A stretch of 64,000 bases of DNA from Burkholderiales bacterium (GCA_028868825.1 JAGWTU010000012.1:1-64000); one strand, 5' to 3'; counted from the first letter of the stretch, positions 16,624 through 27,153 are shown. The notes: generated by a model not told the origin, from the sequence alone. Translations and numbers: made by a program.

Positions 16624-17555
16624 ATCCGGCCTCCTCGGTCATCCTGCTCACCACCCTCACCGGCGCCGCCCAGGGGCTGGTCACGCTGCTGGCGCTGGGC
16701 TTCCTGGCCGGACTGCCGATCGCGCCGGACTGCGCCCGCAGCGCACTGCTGCTGGCCGAGGCGATGCTCGCCGCCGGCCTGGCCGCGTCCTTCGCGCACC
16801 TGGGCCGGCCCGAGCGCGCCTGGCGCGCCGTCGCGATGTGGCGCACCTCCTGGCTCTCGCGCGAGGTCATCGCGCTGCCGCTGTTCATGGCCGCGGTCGC
16901 GCTCTGGTGGCTGACGCTGCGCGACGGCGGCGCCCTGTCGCTGCGGCCCGGCGTGATGCCCGCCATCGCACTCGCGCTGGCCCTGCTGCTGTGGCTGTGC
17001 ACGGCGATGATCTACGCCTGCCTGCGCTTCGTGCAGGAATGGGCGACGCCGCTGACCGTGGCCAACTTCGTGCTCATCGGCCTGTCCTCCGGGGCGATCC
17101 TCGCCGGCGCGATCGCGGCCTGGATGGGCGCGGCCGCGCTGTCGCGCGCCGCGGGCCCGTGGGCGCTCGCGCTGACGCTGGTGGCCGGCGGCGTCCGCCT
17201 GCTCTCGCTGGGGCGCAACGCGCGGCTGCGTCCGGCCTCGACCCTGCAGTCGGCCACCGGCATCCGTGCCACCCCCTTGCGCCAGCAGTCGATGGGCATG
17301 AGCGGCGGCGCGTTCAACACGCGCGAGTTCTTCCACGGTCGCAGCGCGCGCGTGTTCGCCGGCGTCCGCTCGGGCTTTCCCGTCCTGGCGTTCGCGCTGC
17401 CGCTGCCGATGATCGCGCTGGCGCTCGCGGGTGGCGGCAGGGCGGCCTGGACGGCCGCGCTGCTGTGCCAATGGCCCGGCCTGTTCGGCGAGCGCTGGTT
17501 CTTCTTTGCCCAGGCGCGTCACCCGCAGAATCTCTACTACCAGGTCGTGTCCTAG
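16620..17555 (+). CDS. soeC: Sulfite dehydrogenase, DmsC-type membrane anchor
   Basis: 311-residue protein with about eight hydrophobic segments, of the DmsC family. DmsC-type anchors pass electrons to or from the quinone pool. The start is TTG 16620, which overlaps the soeB TGA by 4 bp and has a strong GGAGGA a few bases upstream; there is no ATG near the N-terminal membrane helix. Conserved-looking parts include ASFAHLGRPERAWRA after the second helix and GERWFFFAQARHPQNLYY at the end. With SoeA and SoeB it completes a three-subunit quinone-linked sulfite dehydrogenase. Confidence 0.82.
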   Translation: MNPASSVILLTTLTGAAQGLVTLLALGFLAGLPIAPDCARSALLLAEAMLAAGLAASFAHLGRPERAWRAVAMWRTSWLSREVIALPLFMAAVALWWLTLRDGGALSLRPGVMPAIALALALLLWLCTAMIYACLRFVQEWATPLTVANFVLIGLSSGAILAGAIAAWMGAAALSRAAGPWALALTLVAGGVRLLSLGRNARLRPASTLQSATGIRATPLRQQSMGMSGGAFNTREFFHGRSARVFAGVRSGFPVLAFALPLPMIALALAGGGRAAWTAALLCQWPGLFGERWFFFAQARHPQNLYYQVVS

Positions 17556-17615
17556 CAGCGCCCCGACGCGACGCCCGGCGGGTCGCGCCGGACGGCCCAG
17601 CGCGAGAGCACCCGC

Positions 17616-19283
17616 ATGTCCAACGCCCCGAGCAACGCAGACAGCGACCCGCATTTCGACTACATCGTGGTCGGCGCGGGGTCGGCCGGCTGCGTGCTGG
17701 CGTCGCGGCTCAGCGAGGACCCGGGCACGCGCGTGCTGCTGCTCGAAGCCGGACCGCCCGACCGCTCGCCGTGGATCCATCTGCCCATCGGCTATGGCAA
17801 GACGATGTGGAGCGAGCGCTACAACTGGCGCTTCGAGACGGACCCCGAACCGAACATGAACGGCCGACGCATCTACTGGCCGCGCGGCAAGACGCTGGGC
17901 GGATCGAGCGCCATCAACGGACTGATCTACATCCGGGGCCAGCGCGAGGATTACGACCATTGGGCCGCGCTGGGCAATCCGGGCTGGAGCTATGACGAGG
18001 TCCTGCCCTATTTCATCCGATCCGAAGCCAACCAGCGCGGCGCGAGCGGGTTCCATGGCGGCCAGGGTCCGCTCCGGGTATCGGACATCGGCGCCCGCCA
18101 CGAGTTGATCGAGGCCTTCATCGCCGCGGCCGGGCAATGCGGCGCGTGCGCGGTAGGACGCAACGAGGATTTCAACGGCGAGCGCCAGGACGGTGCCGGC
18201 TACTACCAGTTGACGACGCACCAGGGTTGGCGATGCAGCGCCGCGACCGCCTACCTGCCGCGAGCGGTGCGCAGGCGCCCCAACCTGCGCATCGAGACGA
18301 ACGCGATGGCCACGCGCCTGCTGCTCGAGGGTCGACGCGCCGTCGGCGTGCGCTATTTCCAGGGCGGCGTGACCCGGCAGGCGCGCTGCGACGCGGAGCT
18401 GCTGCTGGCGGCCGGCGCGATCCAGTCGCCGGTTCTGCTGCAGCTCTCGGGCATCGGGCCGCGTGCGCTGCTCGAAGGGCGTGGCGTCGAGGTCGTGCAC
18501 GACGTGCCGGGCGTCGGCGAGAACCTGCAGGACCATCTGCAGTTTCGCCTCGTCTACGAGTGCACCCGGCCCATCACGACGAACGACCAGCTGAACTCGG
18601 GGTTCGGCCGGGCGAAGATCGGCCTGCAATGGCTGCTGCTGCGCAGCGGGCCGCTGGCCGTCGGCATCAACCAGGGCGGATGCTTCATCAATGCGCTGGC
18701 GAACGGCGAGCGACGCCCCGACACCCAGTTCCATGTCTCGACGCTGTCGGCCGACATGGCCGGTGGCCGCATCCACCCCTATTCGGGTTTCACGATGTCG
18801 GTGTGCCAGCTGCGGCCCGAGTCGCGTGGCCATATACGGATCCGATCGCGCGATCCTTTCGACGCACCCGAGATCCAGCCCAACTACCTCTCCACCGGGC
18901 TCGACCGTCGCCTGGCGGTCGCCGCCGTCCGCGCCGCGCGCGCCATCGCCGCCAGCCCGGCGCTGCGCCCTTACGTGAAGCGCGAGGTCAAGCCCGGCCC
19001 CGAGGCCGCCGATGAGGCCGGACTGCTGGAGTTCTGCCGCGCGCAGGGCGCGACGATCTTCCACCCCAGCGGCACCTGCCGCATGGGCAGCGATGCGCTC
19101 GCGGTGCTCGACCCGCGATTGCGCGTGCGCGGCTGGGCCGGTCTGAGAGTCGTCGACTGTTCGGCGATGCCGACGCTGGTCTCGGGCAACACCCATGCGC
19201 CCGCCGTGATGATGGCCGAGAAGGCGTTCGACATGATTCGCGCGGACCGGCGCGGCGCGGCCGGCCGCGGGCCGTGGCGGTAG
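17616..19283 (+). CDS. GMC-family flavin alcohol dehydrogenase, candidate isethionate dehydrogenase
   Basis: 555-residue glucose-methanol-choline oxidoreductase. The FAD-binding motif GAGSAGCVLASRL is at about residues 20-32. GMC signature 1 is GKTLGGSSAINGLIYIRG (about 92-109) and signature 2 GAIQSPVLLQLSGIGP. The catalytic histidine is probably in FHPSGTCRMG, with a second active-site region SGNTHAPAVMM. It follows soeC by 60 bp on the same strand. Isethionate dehydrogenase (IseJ) of Cupriavidus is, as I recall, of this family, and its product is the Xsc substrate sulfoacetaldehyde. The sequence alone would also fit choline or another alcohol, so no symbol is given. Confidence 0.75.
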   Translation: MSNAPSNADSDPHFDYIVVGAGSAGCVLASRLSEDPGTRVLLLEAGPPDRSPWIHLPIGYGKTMWSERYNWRFETDPEPNMNGRRIYWPRGKTLGGSSAINGLIYIRGQREDYDHWAALGNPGWSYDEVLPYFIRSEANQRGASGFHGGQGPLRVSDIGARHELIEAFIAAAGQCGACAVGRNEDFNGERQDGAGYYQLTTHQGWRCSAATAYLPRAVRRRPNLRIETNAMATRLLLEGRRAVGVRYFQGGVTRQARCDAELLLAAGAIQSPVLLQLSGIGPRALLEGRGVEVVHDVPGVGENLQDHLQFRLVYECTRPITTNDQLNSGFGRAKIGLQWLLLRSGPLAVGINQGGCFINALANGERRPDTQFHVSTLSADMAGGRIHPYSGFTMSVCQLRPESRGHIRIRSRDPFDAPEIQPNYLSTGLDRRLAVAAVRAARAIAASPALRPYVKREVKPGPEAADEAGLLEFCRAQGATIFHPSGTCRMGSDALAVLDPRLRVRGWAGLRVVDCSAMPTLVSGNTHAPAVMMAEKAFDMIRADRRGAAGRGPWR

Positions 19284-19311
19284 CTCCCGCCGACCCCGGG
19301 GCCGGGCCTGC

Positions 19312-19719
19312 TCAGCGCATGCCGACGCGGTTCAGGCTGAGCCCCAGCGCGCGATCGGTGCCCATGATGTGCGAGGTCAACCAGTCGCGCAGGAAGACCA
19401 GCAGCGCCTGCGTCCCGAGCCTTTCCCCGGACGTGCTGCGGGCCATCAGGTCGGCCACCTGCTGGAACAGCAGCCGATGCTCCTGCTCGTGCGCGTCGAG
19501 GTCGGCGTAGCCGACGCGGCGCATCAAGGCCTCCTCGAACGCGAAATGGCTCTCGGTGTAGTCGACCAGCCGCGTCATCGCGACGGACTCGTCCCAGGTG
19601 CCGATGCCGGCCTCCATCGAGTCGCCGAGCTCGTTGAGGATGCCGACCAGGATCCGGTGCTGCTGGTCGATGGAAGCGACGCCGACTGAGAGCATGTCGG
19701 ACCAGGGCATGATGGGCAT
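19312..19719 (-). CDS. Bacteriohemerythrin
   Basis: 135-residue single-domain hemerythrin. All seven di-iron ligands are present: H21, H58 and E62 (HFAFE), H77 and H81 (HEQEH), H117 and D122 (HIMGTD). Such proteins bind O2 reversibly and act in oxygen delivery or sensing; no fused signalling domain is present here. ATG 19719 has GGAGT about 8 nt upstream; ATG 19710 is an alternative. It converges with the GMC gene, 28 bp apart, and lies directly downstream of the broken HD-GYP gene. Confidence 0.88.
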   Translation of the reverse strand: MPIMPWSDMLSVGVASIDQQHRILVGILNELGDSMEAGIGTWDESVAMTRLVDYTESHFAFEEALMRRVGYADLDAHEQEHRLLFQQVADLMARSTSGERLGTQALLVFLRDWLTSHIMGTDRALGLSLNRVGMR

Positions 19720-19737
19720 GATGGGTGGACTCCGGGT

Positions 19738-21064
19738 TCAGTGGTTCGCCACCGCGACGGTCGGGGAAGCGGCCGCTTCGAGCAGGCGCAGCGTGCCGTT
19801 CACGAGCCCGCTCGGCGCCGTCTGCGGGTCGCGCTCGCGGCGCGAGCCGATCGCGGCGCGCAGGCGTTGCACGCGGTATTCGATTTCCTCGGCGAGGGCG
19901 GCCAATTCGCCATGCTCGAGCGGGTCCGCCGGCAGGATCTCCTGGCCCTGCGCCAGCGCGTCCTCGACCCCGGCGCAGCGCAGCGCGCGCAGCAGCGGAT
20001 CGACCTCGCCGAGCCAGAGCACCGCGGCCTCGCGCACGGTCTCGTTCTCGCCGAAGGGCATCGACAGCAGCACCAGCACGCGCGACAACAGGGCGTGCAG
20101 TTGACGCAGCGCGCGCCCGACCTCGGCGCCGCGGCGCAGCGGCACCTGGCATTGCGCGCCGATGGCGTCGTTGCGCGCGAGCGCGCTGATGCCGTTGACG
20201 AGCGCGGGCGCGAACTCGCCCGGCACGAGCCGGCTGCAGATGGCGGCGCGCTGCGCGCCCAGGCCGATGCGGCCGATGTGGTCCGCGACGGCCTCGGCAA
20301 AGCCGAGCGCCTGCTTCGCCGCGTCGAGCGCCGGCCCGCACAGGCCCTGCGGGTAGCCGCGGCCGTTCAGCCGCTCGTGCGAGCCGGCGACGAGCGCGGC
20401 GATGCGCGGCTCGCAGCCCGTCAGCTATCGGATGCACAGCGCGCCGAGTGCCGGATGGCGCCGGCGCGCGACCTCGGCCGCGCTGCCCGCGGCGTCGCCG
20501 CCGAGATAGAGCCGGCCCACATCGTGCAGCAGCCCGGCGCGCAGCAACTGGCGTTGCTCGGGGGGCGCCAGGCCGAGCCAGTGTCCCGCCACCGCGGCCA
20601 CCGCGGCGACGGCCAGCGCATGGCTCAGGCGGTCGCGCTCGCCGTAGCGCAGCACGGACAGCAGCAGCAGTTCCTGGGGGTCGAAGGCCAGCTCGCCCAG
20701 CATCGCCAGCAAGGCGTCGCGATGCGGGGACAGCAGCAGGCCGAAGTCCGGCGAGCGCTCGCAAAAGGCGTCCAGGGTGGCCGCCATCGCCAGCGTCGAG
20801 ACCGGGTCGAGCGCGGTCACGCACAGCTCGATCGGCTTGAGCAGTTCGCGATCGGCGAGCCGGGCCATCAAGGCCGGCAGGACCGGACGCTGGCGCGCCC
20901 AGAGCATGACGCCGTTGGCGTCGTAGATGTCCTCGGAGGAATGGATTTCGCAGCGCCCCGCCGCCTGCAGCATCGACGCGGCGAGGAATCGATTGGTGCG
21001 CAGAAACGACGACCGCCCCGTGTAGAGCGGGGGCAGCGAGGTCCCCGGGGGGCGGAATCGACAT
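19738..21064 (-). pseudogene. Broken HD-GYP domain gene (nonsense codon plus probable frameshift)
   Basis: One reading frame from 20973 to 19738 encodes a HD-GYP-like protein but is cut by an in-frame TAG at 20427-20425. Before it lies the HD part (LLHDVGRLYL); after it the GYP part (SHERLNGRGYPQGL) and a helical tail continue without another stop. Removing one base in the CCCCGGGGGG run near 21047 would join ATG 21064 to the frame, giving a sensible start with PPLYTGRSSFLRTNRFL and about 441 residues. Two independent lesions suggest decay, unless they are assembly errors. The GYP motif is also degenerate (SHE and N for HHE and D), so cyclic-di-GMP hydrolysis may already have been lost. Confidence 0.75.
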
Positions 21065-21248
21065 CACCGTTCTGCCGTCAGTGGCCTGCCCGATTGTCCC
21101 CGCCCGGCAAGCGCGGGCGCGGCCGCATCGCCGCCCCGGTGTGCAGGATCGCACTCGGCGCGGGCCCGGCGCGGGCAACAGGCCTGCGCTCGAACCAGCG
21201 GCACCCGCGGACCGCGCGGGCACGCCGGGCCGATAGTTCGATCAAATC

Positions 21249-22142
21249 TCAAATCGCGCGCGACCCCGACCCCGCCTCCAGCGCCCGGATCCGCTCCTCG
21301 ATCGGCGGATGGCTCGCGAACAGCGCCATCACGCCATGCGAGCGGTCGCTGATGCCCATCGCCGCCAGGCTCTGCGGCAGCGGGCCGGGCTCGAGCCCGC
21401 CCAGGCGCTGCAGCGCGCCGATCATCGATTGCGGCCGGCCCATCAGCCGCGCCGAGCCGGCATCGGCGCGGAACTCGCGCTGGCGCGAAAACCAGGCGAC
21501 GACCATCGACGCGGCGATGCCGAGCACGATCTGCAGCACGAAGCTGCTGACGTAATAGCCGATGCCCGGGCCGTCGCGGTTGTCGCTGCGCAGCACGACC
21601 TTGTCGATGAAATAGCCGATGGCGCGCGAGAGGAAGACGACGAAGGTGTTCACGACGCCCTGGATCAGCGTCATCGTCACCATGTCGCCGTTCGAAACGT
21701 GGGTCATCTCGTGGCCGATCACGGCCTCGACCTGGTCGCGGCTCATGCTGTGCAGCAGTCCGGTCGAGATCGCCACCAGCGATGAGTTCTTCGACGCGCC
21801 GGTGGCGAAGGCATTGGGCTCGCCGTCGTAGACCGCGACCTCGGGCATCCGGACGCCGGACTGCAGCGCGAAGCGCTCGACGGTGCCGACGAGCCAGCGG
21901 TGCGTCGGGTCGGTGGAGTCGTTGATGACGCGCGCGCCGGTGCTCCACTTCGCCATCGGCTTGCTCATCAGCAGCGAGATGAACGCGCCGCCGAAGCCGA
22001 TCACGGCCGAGAACGCGAGCAGCGACGTGAGGTTGAGGCCGCTGGCGCCGAGGTAGCGGTCGACGCCGAGCAGGCTGGCGACGACGCCCAGCACGAGCAT
22101 CACGGCCAGGTTGGTGACGATGAACAGCAGGACTCGCTTCAT
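21249..22142 (-). CDS. htpX: Membrane zinc metalloprotease HtpX
   Basis: 297-residue M48B protease. Two N-terminal membrane helices are followed by the cytosolic-side zinc site [10 protein letters not shown]; the third ligand is probably the glutamate in [10 protein letters not shown]'s preceding region REFRAD. Two further hydrophobic segments follow the zinc motif. HtpX degrades damaged inner-membrane proteins together with FtsH. The start at ATG 22142 ([11 protein letters not shown]) is the usual HtpX start; an upstream in-frame extension has no family resemblance. It is preceded by two strong hairpins and appears to be a single-gene unit. Confidence 0.94.
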   Translation of the reverse strand: MKRVLLFIVTNLAVMLVLGVVASLLGVDRYLGASGLNLTSLLAFSAVIGFGGAFISLLMSKPMAKWSTGARVINDSTDPTHRWLVGTVERFALQSGVRMPEVAVYDGEPNAFATGASKNSSLVAISTGLLHSMSRDQVEAVIGHEMTHVSNGDMVTMTLIQGVVNTFVVFLSRAIGYFIDKVVLRSDNRDGPGIGYYVSSFVLQIVLGIAASMVVAWFSRQREFRADAGSARLMGRPQSMIGALQRLGGLEPGPLPQSLAAMGISDRSHGVMALFASHPPIEERIRALEAGSGSRAI

Positions 22143-22247
22143 GATGACATGCAGGCGTGCGACAAGGCACGCGGCCTGGGACGGACCCCGAGGATATGGG
22201 GATCGGCCTGCGCCGTTCAATGCCCCAGGGCCGCGCCAGGGTTCAGC

Positions 22248-22304
22248 CCGGACCGCAGAGGGTCCGGTCCTTCGTCCAGCACTCGCGAGTCCGCAGGGAC
22301 TCGC
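22248..22304. terminator. Two tandem perfect hairpins between htpX and the NYN gene
   Basis: CCGGACC-N6-GGTCCGG spans 22248-22267 and GCGAGTCC-GCAG-GGACTCGC spans 22285-22304. Both stems are perfect (7 and 8 bp) and both loops begin with GCAG. The second begins 12 bp after the stop codon of the NYN-LOTUS gene in its direction of transcription. There is no T-run, so this is a probable intrinsic-like or mRNA-stabilising terminator rather than a canonical one. Confidence 0.5.
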
Positions 22305-22315
22305 TCGGTCCGGTC

Positions 22316-23176
22316 TCAGCGCAGCTTGACGTGGTTCGGCTGGCCCGCGGGCAGCAGCTCGAAGCGGTCGGGGTACTGGCCGAACAGCTTCGTCGACGAG
22401 CCGCTGCGGCTGAGCAGCCCGGCCTCGCGCAGCCGCACCGAGGCGACGCGCAACTCGACCGTCTCGCCGCGCACCAGTTCGGGCAGGCGGGCGAGGATCT
22501 GCTGCACGCGCTCGGGCAGCGGCGGCGCGACAGGCGGTGCTGGCATTGCCGCCGGCGCGGCGGCTGCGGCCGGTGCCGCGGCCTTGCGCCGCGTCGTCTT
22601 CTTCGCCGACTTGGCCGCGGCAGCGGGCTCGCCGGCGCCGGCAGCGGTCGATGGACGCGCCGTCTTGCGCGCGGTCTTGCGTGCCGGCTCTCGCGCCGGT
22701 TCGGCCGCGGACGCCGCGGCGCTTGCCGACCGGGAAGCCGCCTTGCGCGCCGGCCGATGCTCGAGCACCGTGTAGTCGTCGTAGACCGTCAGCGTCTCGT
22801 CGCCGGTCTTGCCCTGCTGGCCGTAACCGACGACGCGGCAGCCTTTCTCGCGCAACCGCGCGACGAGCGGCGCGAAATCGGAATCGGAAGACGCGATCGC
22901 GACGACGTCGGGGCGCTCGGCGAGGACGAGATCGAGCGCGTCGACGGCGAGCGCGATGTCGGTCGAATTCTTGCCCGCCGACAAGTTGACCATCGGCTTG
23001 ATCGACAGGCGCTTGAACACCGCCTGGTGCTTGACCGCGCTCTCGGCGGTGCCATAGGCGCGCCGCACATGCAGCGCGCCATGGGCGTCGAGCAGATGCG
23101 CAACCGCCTGCTCCATCACGTCGACCGAGACGTTGTCGGCGTCGATCAGCAGCATCACGCGATCGTTGTTGCTCAT
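22316..23176 (-). CDS. NYN-domain putative ribonuclease with C-terminal OST-HTH/LOTUS domain
   Basis: 286 residues. The N-terminal NYN (PIN-like) domain, about 1-135, begins with [15 protein letters not shown] and contains [18 protein letters not shown]; these supply the acidic residues expected of a metal-dependent RNase. Residues about 140-215 are a low-complexity Ala/Lys/Arg linker that is probably flexible and could touch nucleic acid. The last 65 residues resemble an OST-HTH/LOTUS RNA-binding domain ([12 protein letters not shown]). The start overlaps the pyrC stop by 4 bp, so it is co-translated with pyrC. RNase activity is inferred from the family. Confidence 0.82.
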   Translation of the reverse strand: MSNNDRVMLLIDADNVSVDVMEQAVAHLLDAHGALHVRRAYGTAESAVKHQAVFKRLSIKPMVNLSAGKNSTDIALAVDALDLVLAERPDVVAIASSDSDFAPLVARLREKGCRVVGYGQQGKTGDETLTVYDDYTVLEHRPARKAASRSASAAASAAEPAREPARKTARKTARPSTAAGAGEPAAAAKSAKKTTRRKAAAPAAAAAPAAMPAPPVAPPLPERVQQILARLPELVRGETVELRVASVRLREAGLLSRSGSSTKLFGQYPDRFELLPAGQPNHVKLR

Positions 23177-24222
23177 GCGAGTTTCCAGTTCAGGGTTTCG
23201 CCGCCACGCAGCGGCTTGATCGTCGCTGCGCCCAGCGCTTGTTCAGCCGGCACCGTCCAGGCCTCGCGGCGCAGCGTCACGGTCCCGGTGTTGCGCGGCA
23301 GGCCGTAGAAATCGGCGCCATGCTCGCTCGCGAAGCCCTCGAGCCGCTCGAGCGCGCCGGCGGCCTCGAAGGCCTCGGCGTAGAGCTCGAGCGCGGCCGG
23401 CGCCGTGTAGCAGCCGGCGCCGCAGACCGCCTGCTCCTTCAGCGCCGCCGCATGCGGCGCGCTGTCGGTGCCGAGGAAGAATTTCGCGCTGCCCGAGGTC
23501 GCTGCGCGCACCAGCGCACGCCGATGCTGCTCGGCCTTGAGCACCGGCAGGCAGTAGTAATGCGGCCGCAAGCCGCCGAGGAACAGCGCATTGCGGTTGT
23601 AGAGCAGGTGGTGCGCGGTGATCGTCGCCGCCAGGCGCGCATCGGCGGCAAGCACGCAGTCGGCGGCCTCGGCCGTCGTGATGTGCTCGAAGACGATCTT
23701 CAGCGCCGGGAAATCGCGCCGCAGCGGCAGCAGCACGCGGTCGATGAAGACGGCTTCGCGGTCGAAGATGTCGACCTCGGGATCGGTGACCTCGCCGTGC
23801 ACGAGCAGCGGCATGCCGGCGGCCTGCATCGCCTCGAGCGCGCCATGCGTGTGGCGGATGTCGGTGACGCCGGCATCGCTGTGCGTCGTCGCGCCGGCCG
23901 GGTAGAGCTTGACGGCGACGACGCCGGCGTCCCTGGCGCGGCGGATCTCGTCAGCGCTCGTGCGGTCGGTGAGGTACAAGGTCATCAGCGGTTGGAAATC
24001 CGATCCCGCCGGGCGCGCAACGAGGATGCGGTCGCGATACGCGAGCGCGGCTTCGGCGGTCGTCACCGGCGGGCGCAGATTCGGCATCGCGATCGCGCGC
24101 GCGAACTGGCGCGCGGTGGCCGGCAGCACGGCGGCGAGCGCGTCGCCGTCGCGCAGGTGCAGATGCCAGTCGTCGGGGCGGCGCAGGGTCAGGGTGTCGG
24201 GCGCGGGAACCATGTCGGTCAT
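23173..24222 (-). CDS. pyrC: Dihydroorotase (PyrC type)
   Basis: 349-residue dihydroorotase, nearly the length of the E. coli enzyme. It interconverts carbamoyl aspartate and dihydroorotate in pyrimidine synthesis. The binuclear zinc site is visible in [10 protein letters not shown] (HxH) and in [18 protein letters not shown], whose lysine is the carboxylated metal bridge; later histidines are in LLVHGEVTD and FEHITTAEA. The catalytic aspartate is probably in [10 protein letters not shown]. It overlaps the upstream TPR gene and the downstream NYN gene by 4 bp each. Confidence 0.95.
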   Translation of the reverse strand: MTDMVPAPDTLTLRRPDDWHLHLRDGDALAAVLPATARQFARAIAMPNLRPPVTTAEAALAYRDRILVARPAGSDFQPLMTLYLTDRTSADEIRRARDAGVVAVKLYPAGATTHSDAGVTDIRHTHGALEAMQAAGMPLLVHGEVTDPEVDIFDREAVFIDRVLLPLRRDFPALKIVFEHITTAEAADCVLAADARLAATITAHHLLYNRNALFLGGLRPHYYCLPVLKAEQHRRALVRAATSGSAKFFLGTDSAPHAAALKEQAVCGAGCYTAPAALELYAEAFEAAGALERLEGFASEHGADFYGLPRNTGTVTLRREAWTVPAEQALGAATIKPLRGGETLNWKLA

Positions 24223-25610
24223 GCGATCGATTCTCGCACCCGGTCGGCCAGGGCCTGGGCGACCTCGTCCATCATCGGCCCCCAGTTACCGGCCGCCCGC
24301 TGGCGGAACAAGCGCAGCACGCCCGGATACCAGGGCGAATCGCTGCGGCCCTTGAACCAGCGCCAGTCGGGCAGATGCGCCGGCACCAGCACCCAGACCG
24401 GGCGGCCGATGGCGCCGGCGAGATGGCCGATCGCGGTGTCGACGGTGATCACGAGGTCGAGGTTGGCGATGATCGCCGCGGTCTCGGCGAAGTCGCCCAG
24501 CGGGCCCGAGAGTGGCGTGAATTCGAAGCCGGCGGGCGGCGCCTCGTCGGCGCCGGCGCCGCTTTGCAGATTGAACCAGCGCACACCGGCGACGTCGGCC
24601 AGCGGCGCGATGACGGCCAGGCCGGGCAGCGAACGCTCGGCGTTGTTCTCGTGCGCCGGATTGCCGCGCCAGCACAGGCCGACGCGCAGCGCCGCGTCGC
24701 CGCTACCGCGGCCACGCTCGAGTTCGGCGCGCCAATGCGCCTGCCGCGCCGGCTCGGGCGCGAGATAGGGCAGCGTCGCCGGGATGTCATCGAGCGTCGT
24801 GCCGTGCAAGTGCGGCAGGCTCATCGCCGGCGTCCAGCAATCGAAGGCGGCGCGCGGCAGCGGCGCGCCGTAGTCGATCCAGGCGTCGACACCGTCGGCG
24901 CGCGCCAGCAACGTGCCGAGCGCCGGCTGGCCGTAAAGCAGCACCGCGCCCGGGTGGCGTCGGCGCAGCAGCGGCAGGTAGCGCGCCATCATCAGCAGGT
25001 CGCCATGGCCGGCGTCGCTGACGACGAGCAGGCGGCGCCCGGCCAGGTCGGCGCCGTCCCAGCGCGGCGCGTCGAGCTTGACCTGCATCTCGTCGATGCC
25101 GGCGCGCGCCTCGAGGCAGAGAAAACCCTCGGCAAGCCGGCCCTGGCGCAGCAGCAGGTAGCTGAGGTTCAGCCGCGCCTTGGCGTTCGCCGGCTCGAGC
25201 TCGAGCGCGCGCAGGCAGCAGGCCAGCGCGTCTTCGTCGCGGTCGACGAGGGCCAGCATCGCGCCCAGGTTGGACCAGGGCTGCGGCGCCTGCGGCCGCA
25301 ACCCGATCGCGTGACGGTAGGCGCGCTCGGCCTCGTCGTAACGGCGCAGCTGGCCGAGCAGCGCGCCGTGGTTGAGCCGCGCCTCGAAGGCGTCGGGATC
25401 GAGTTCCAGCGCGCGCTCATGCGCCGCGAGTGCGGCCGCGATGTCGCCGCGCTGCTCGTGCAGCAGCGCCAGATTGGCCCAGCTCGCGGCGTTGTCGGGC
25501 CGCAGCTGCAGCGTGCGCTCGAAGGCGGCGATCGCCGGCTCGACCTCGCCCGCGGCCTGCAGCCGCACGCCCTCGTCGAACGCGGCCCAGGCGCGCAGCT
25601 CGTCGCTCAC
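24219..25610 (-). CDS. TPR protein with C-terminal glycosyltransferase-like domain
   Basis: 463 residues. About five tetratricopeptide repeats fill residues 1-170 (recurring A-W-NLA-L and YRHAIGL-like units). The second half resembles the GT-B domain of heptosyltransferase/OGT-like proteins: [20 protein letters not shown], then [18 protein letters not shown] and [20 protein letters not shown]. Such TPR-GT fusions can glycosylate proteins or surface glycans, but the acceptor is unknown. The stop overlaps pyrC by 4 bp; the methyltransferase gene ends 3 bp before its start codon region on the same strand, so four genes form one dense unit. Confidence 0.75.
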   Translation of the reverse strand: MSDELRAWAAFDEGVRLQAAGEVEPAIAAFERTLQLRPDNAASWANLALLHEQRGDIAAALAAHERALELDPDAFEARLNHGALLGQLRRYDEAERAYRHAIGLRPQAPQPWSNLGAMLALVDRDEDALACCLRALELEPANAKARLNLSYLLLRQGRLAEGFLCLEARAGIDEMQVKLDAPRWDGADLAGRRLLVVSDAGHGDLLMMARYLPLLRRRHPGAVLLYGQPALGTLLARADGVDAWIDYGAPLPRAAFDCWTPAMSLPHLHGTTLDDIPATLPYLAPEPARQAHWRAELERGRGSGDAALRVGLCWRGNPAHENNAERSLPGLAVIAPLADVAGVRWFNLQSGAGADEAPPAGFEFTPLSGPLGDFAETAAIIANLDLVITVDTAIGHLAGAIGRPVWVLVPAHLPDWRWFKGRSDSPWYPGVLRLFRQRAAGNWGPMMDEVAQALADRVRESIA

Positions 25611-25613
25611 CGG

Positions 25614-26375
25614 TCAGCCGGCGGGCTTGACGGCGTGGTATTCGGAGAAGATGCCGAGTTCGACATGGCGCTCGACCTGCGCGAAGCCGGCCGCGGCCAG
25701 CGCCGCGAGCACGCGCTCGGGCGGGATGCAGGCCTCGATCGTGTCCCAGTAATAGCGCCACAGATGCGAGGTCTGGCTGCGCCGCGCGACGAGCCGCGCG
25801 ATCGTCGGCACGACGGCACGCATATAGGTCTTCAGCAGCAGCGTCGCGGCGCGCCCCTGCGGCCGCGTGATCTCGAGCACGAGCAGCCGCCCGCCGGGCT
25901 TGAGCACGCGGTGGAACTCGGCGAAGGCCGCCGAGAGGTCCGAGAGATGGCGCAGCGCGTAGCCCATGCTGACGAAGTCGCGGCCGGCGTCTTCGCAGGG
26001 CAGCGCTTCGGCGCGGCCGGCGAGCAGCTCGACGCCGGGCAGTCCGACCTCGCCCATCATCCCCGGGCTCGGGTCGACGCCGGTGAGCCGGCCCGCGGGG
26101 CCGATGAGCTTGAGCGCCTCGCGCGCGACGAGGCCGGTGCCGATGCCGACATCGAGCATCCGCGCGCCCGGCTGCAGCCCGGCGCGCTGCAGCGCCTGGC
26201 CGCGGTACCAGCGGCCGCTGCCGAAGGCGAGCACGTTCTCGACGCGGTCGTAATCGGCCGCCGTCTCGTCGAAGATGCGGCGCACGAAACGCTGGCGCCC
26301 GGCCTCGTCCTCGTAATACGCCGTCAGCGGGACATGGGGCCGCAGCACGGGCGGCAGTTCGGAGGTTTCGGTCAT
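25614..26375 (-). CDS. UbiE/COQ5-like SAM-dependent methyltransferase
   Basis: 253-residue class I methyltransferase. The N-terminal RRIFDETAADYDRVENVLAF is the typical UbiE opening, and the SAM-binding motif I is MLDVGIGTGLVAREAL (about residues 73-88), followed by motif II-III GYALRHLSDLSAAFAEFHRV. The end diverges from canonical UbiE, with an insertion of SQTSHLWRYYWDTIEACIPP. It may act on a quinone precursor but paralogues with other substrates are common. It heads the run to TPR-GT, pyrC and NYN (3-bp gap to the next gene). Confidence 0.72.
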   Translation of the reverse strand: MTETSELPPVLRPHVPLTAYYEDEAGRQRFVRRIFDETAADYDRVENVLAFGSGRWYRGQALQRAGLQPGARMLDVGIGTGLVAREALKLIGPAGRLTGVDPSPGMMGEVGLPGVELLAGRAEALPCEDAGRDFVSMGYALRHLSDLSAAFAEFHRVLKPGGRLLVLEITRPQGRAATLLLKTYMRAVVPTIARLVARRSQTSHLWRYYWDTIEACIPPERVLAALAAAGFAQVERHVELGIFSEYHAVKPAG

Positions 26376-26408
26376 GTCGTTGTCAGCCCCGCCGCGCGGG
26401 ATGCGGCG

Positions 26409-27143
<735 letters not shown>

Positions 27144-27153
27144 GTGGATGTCC

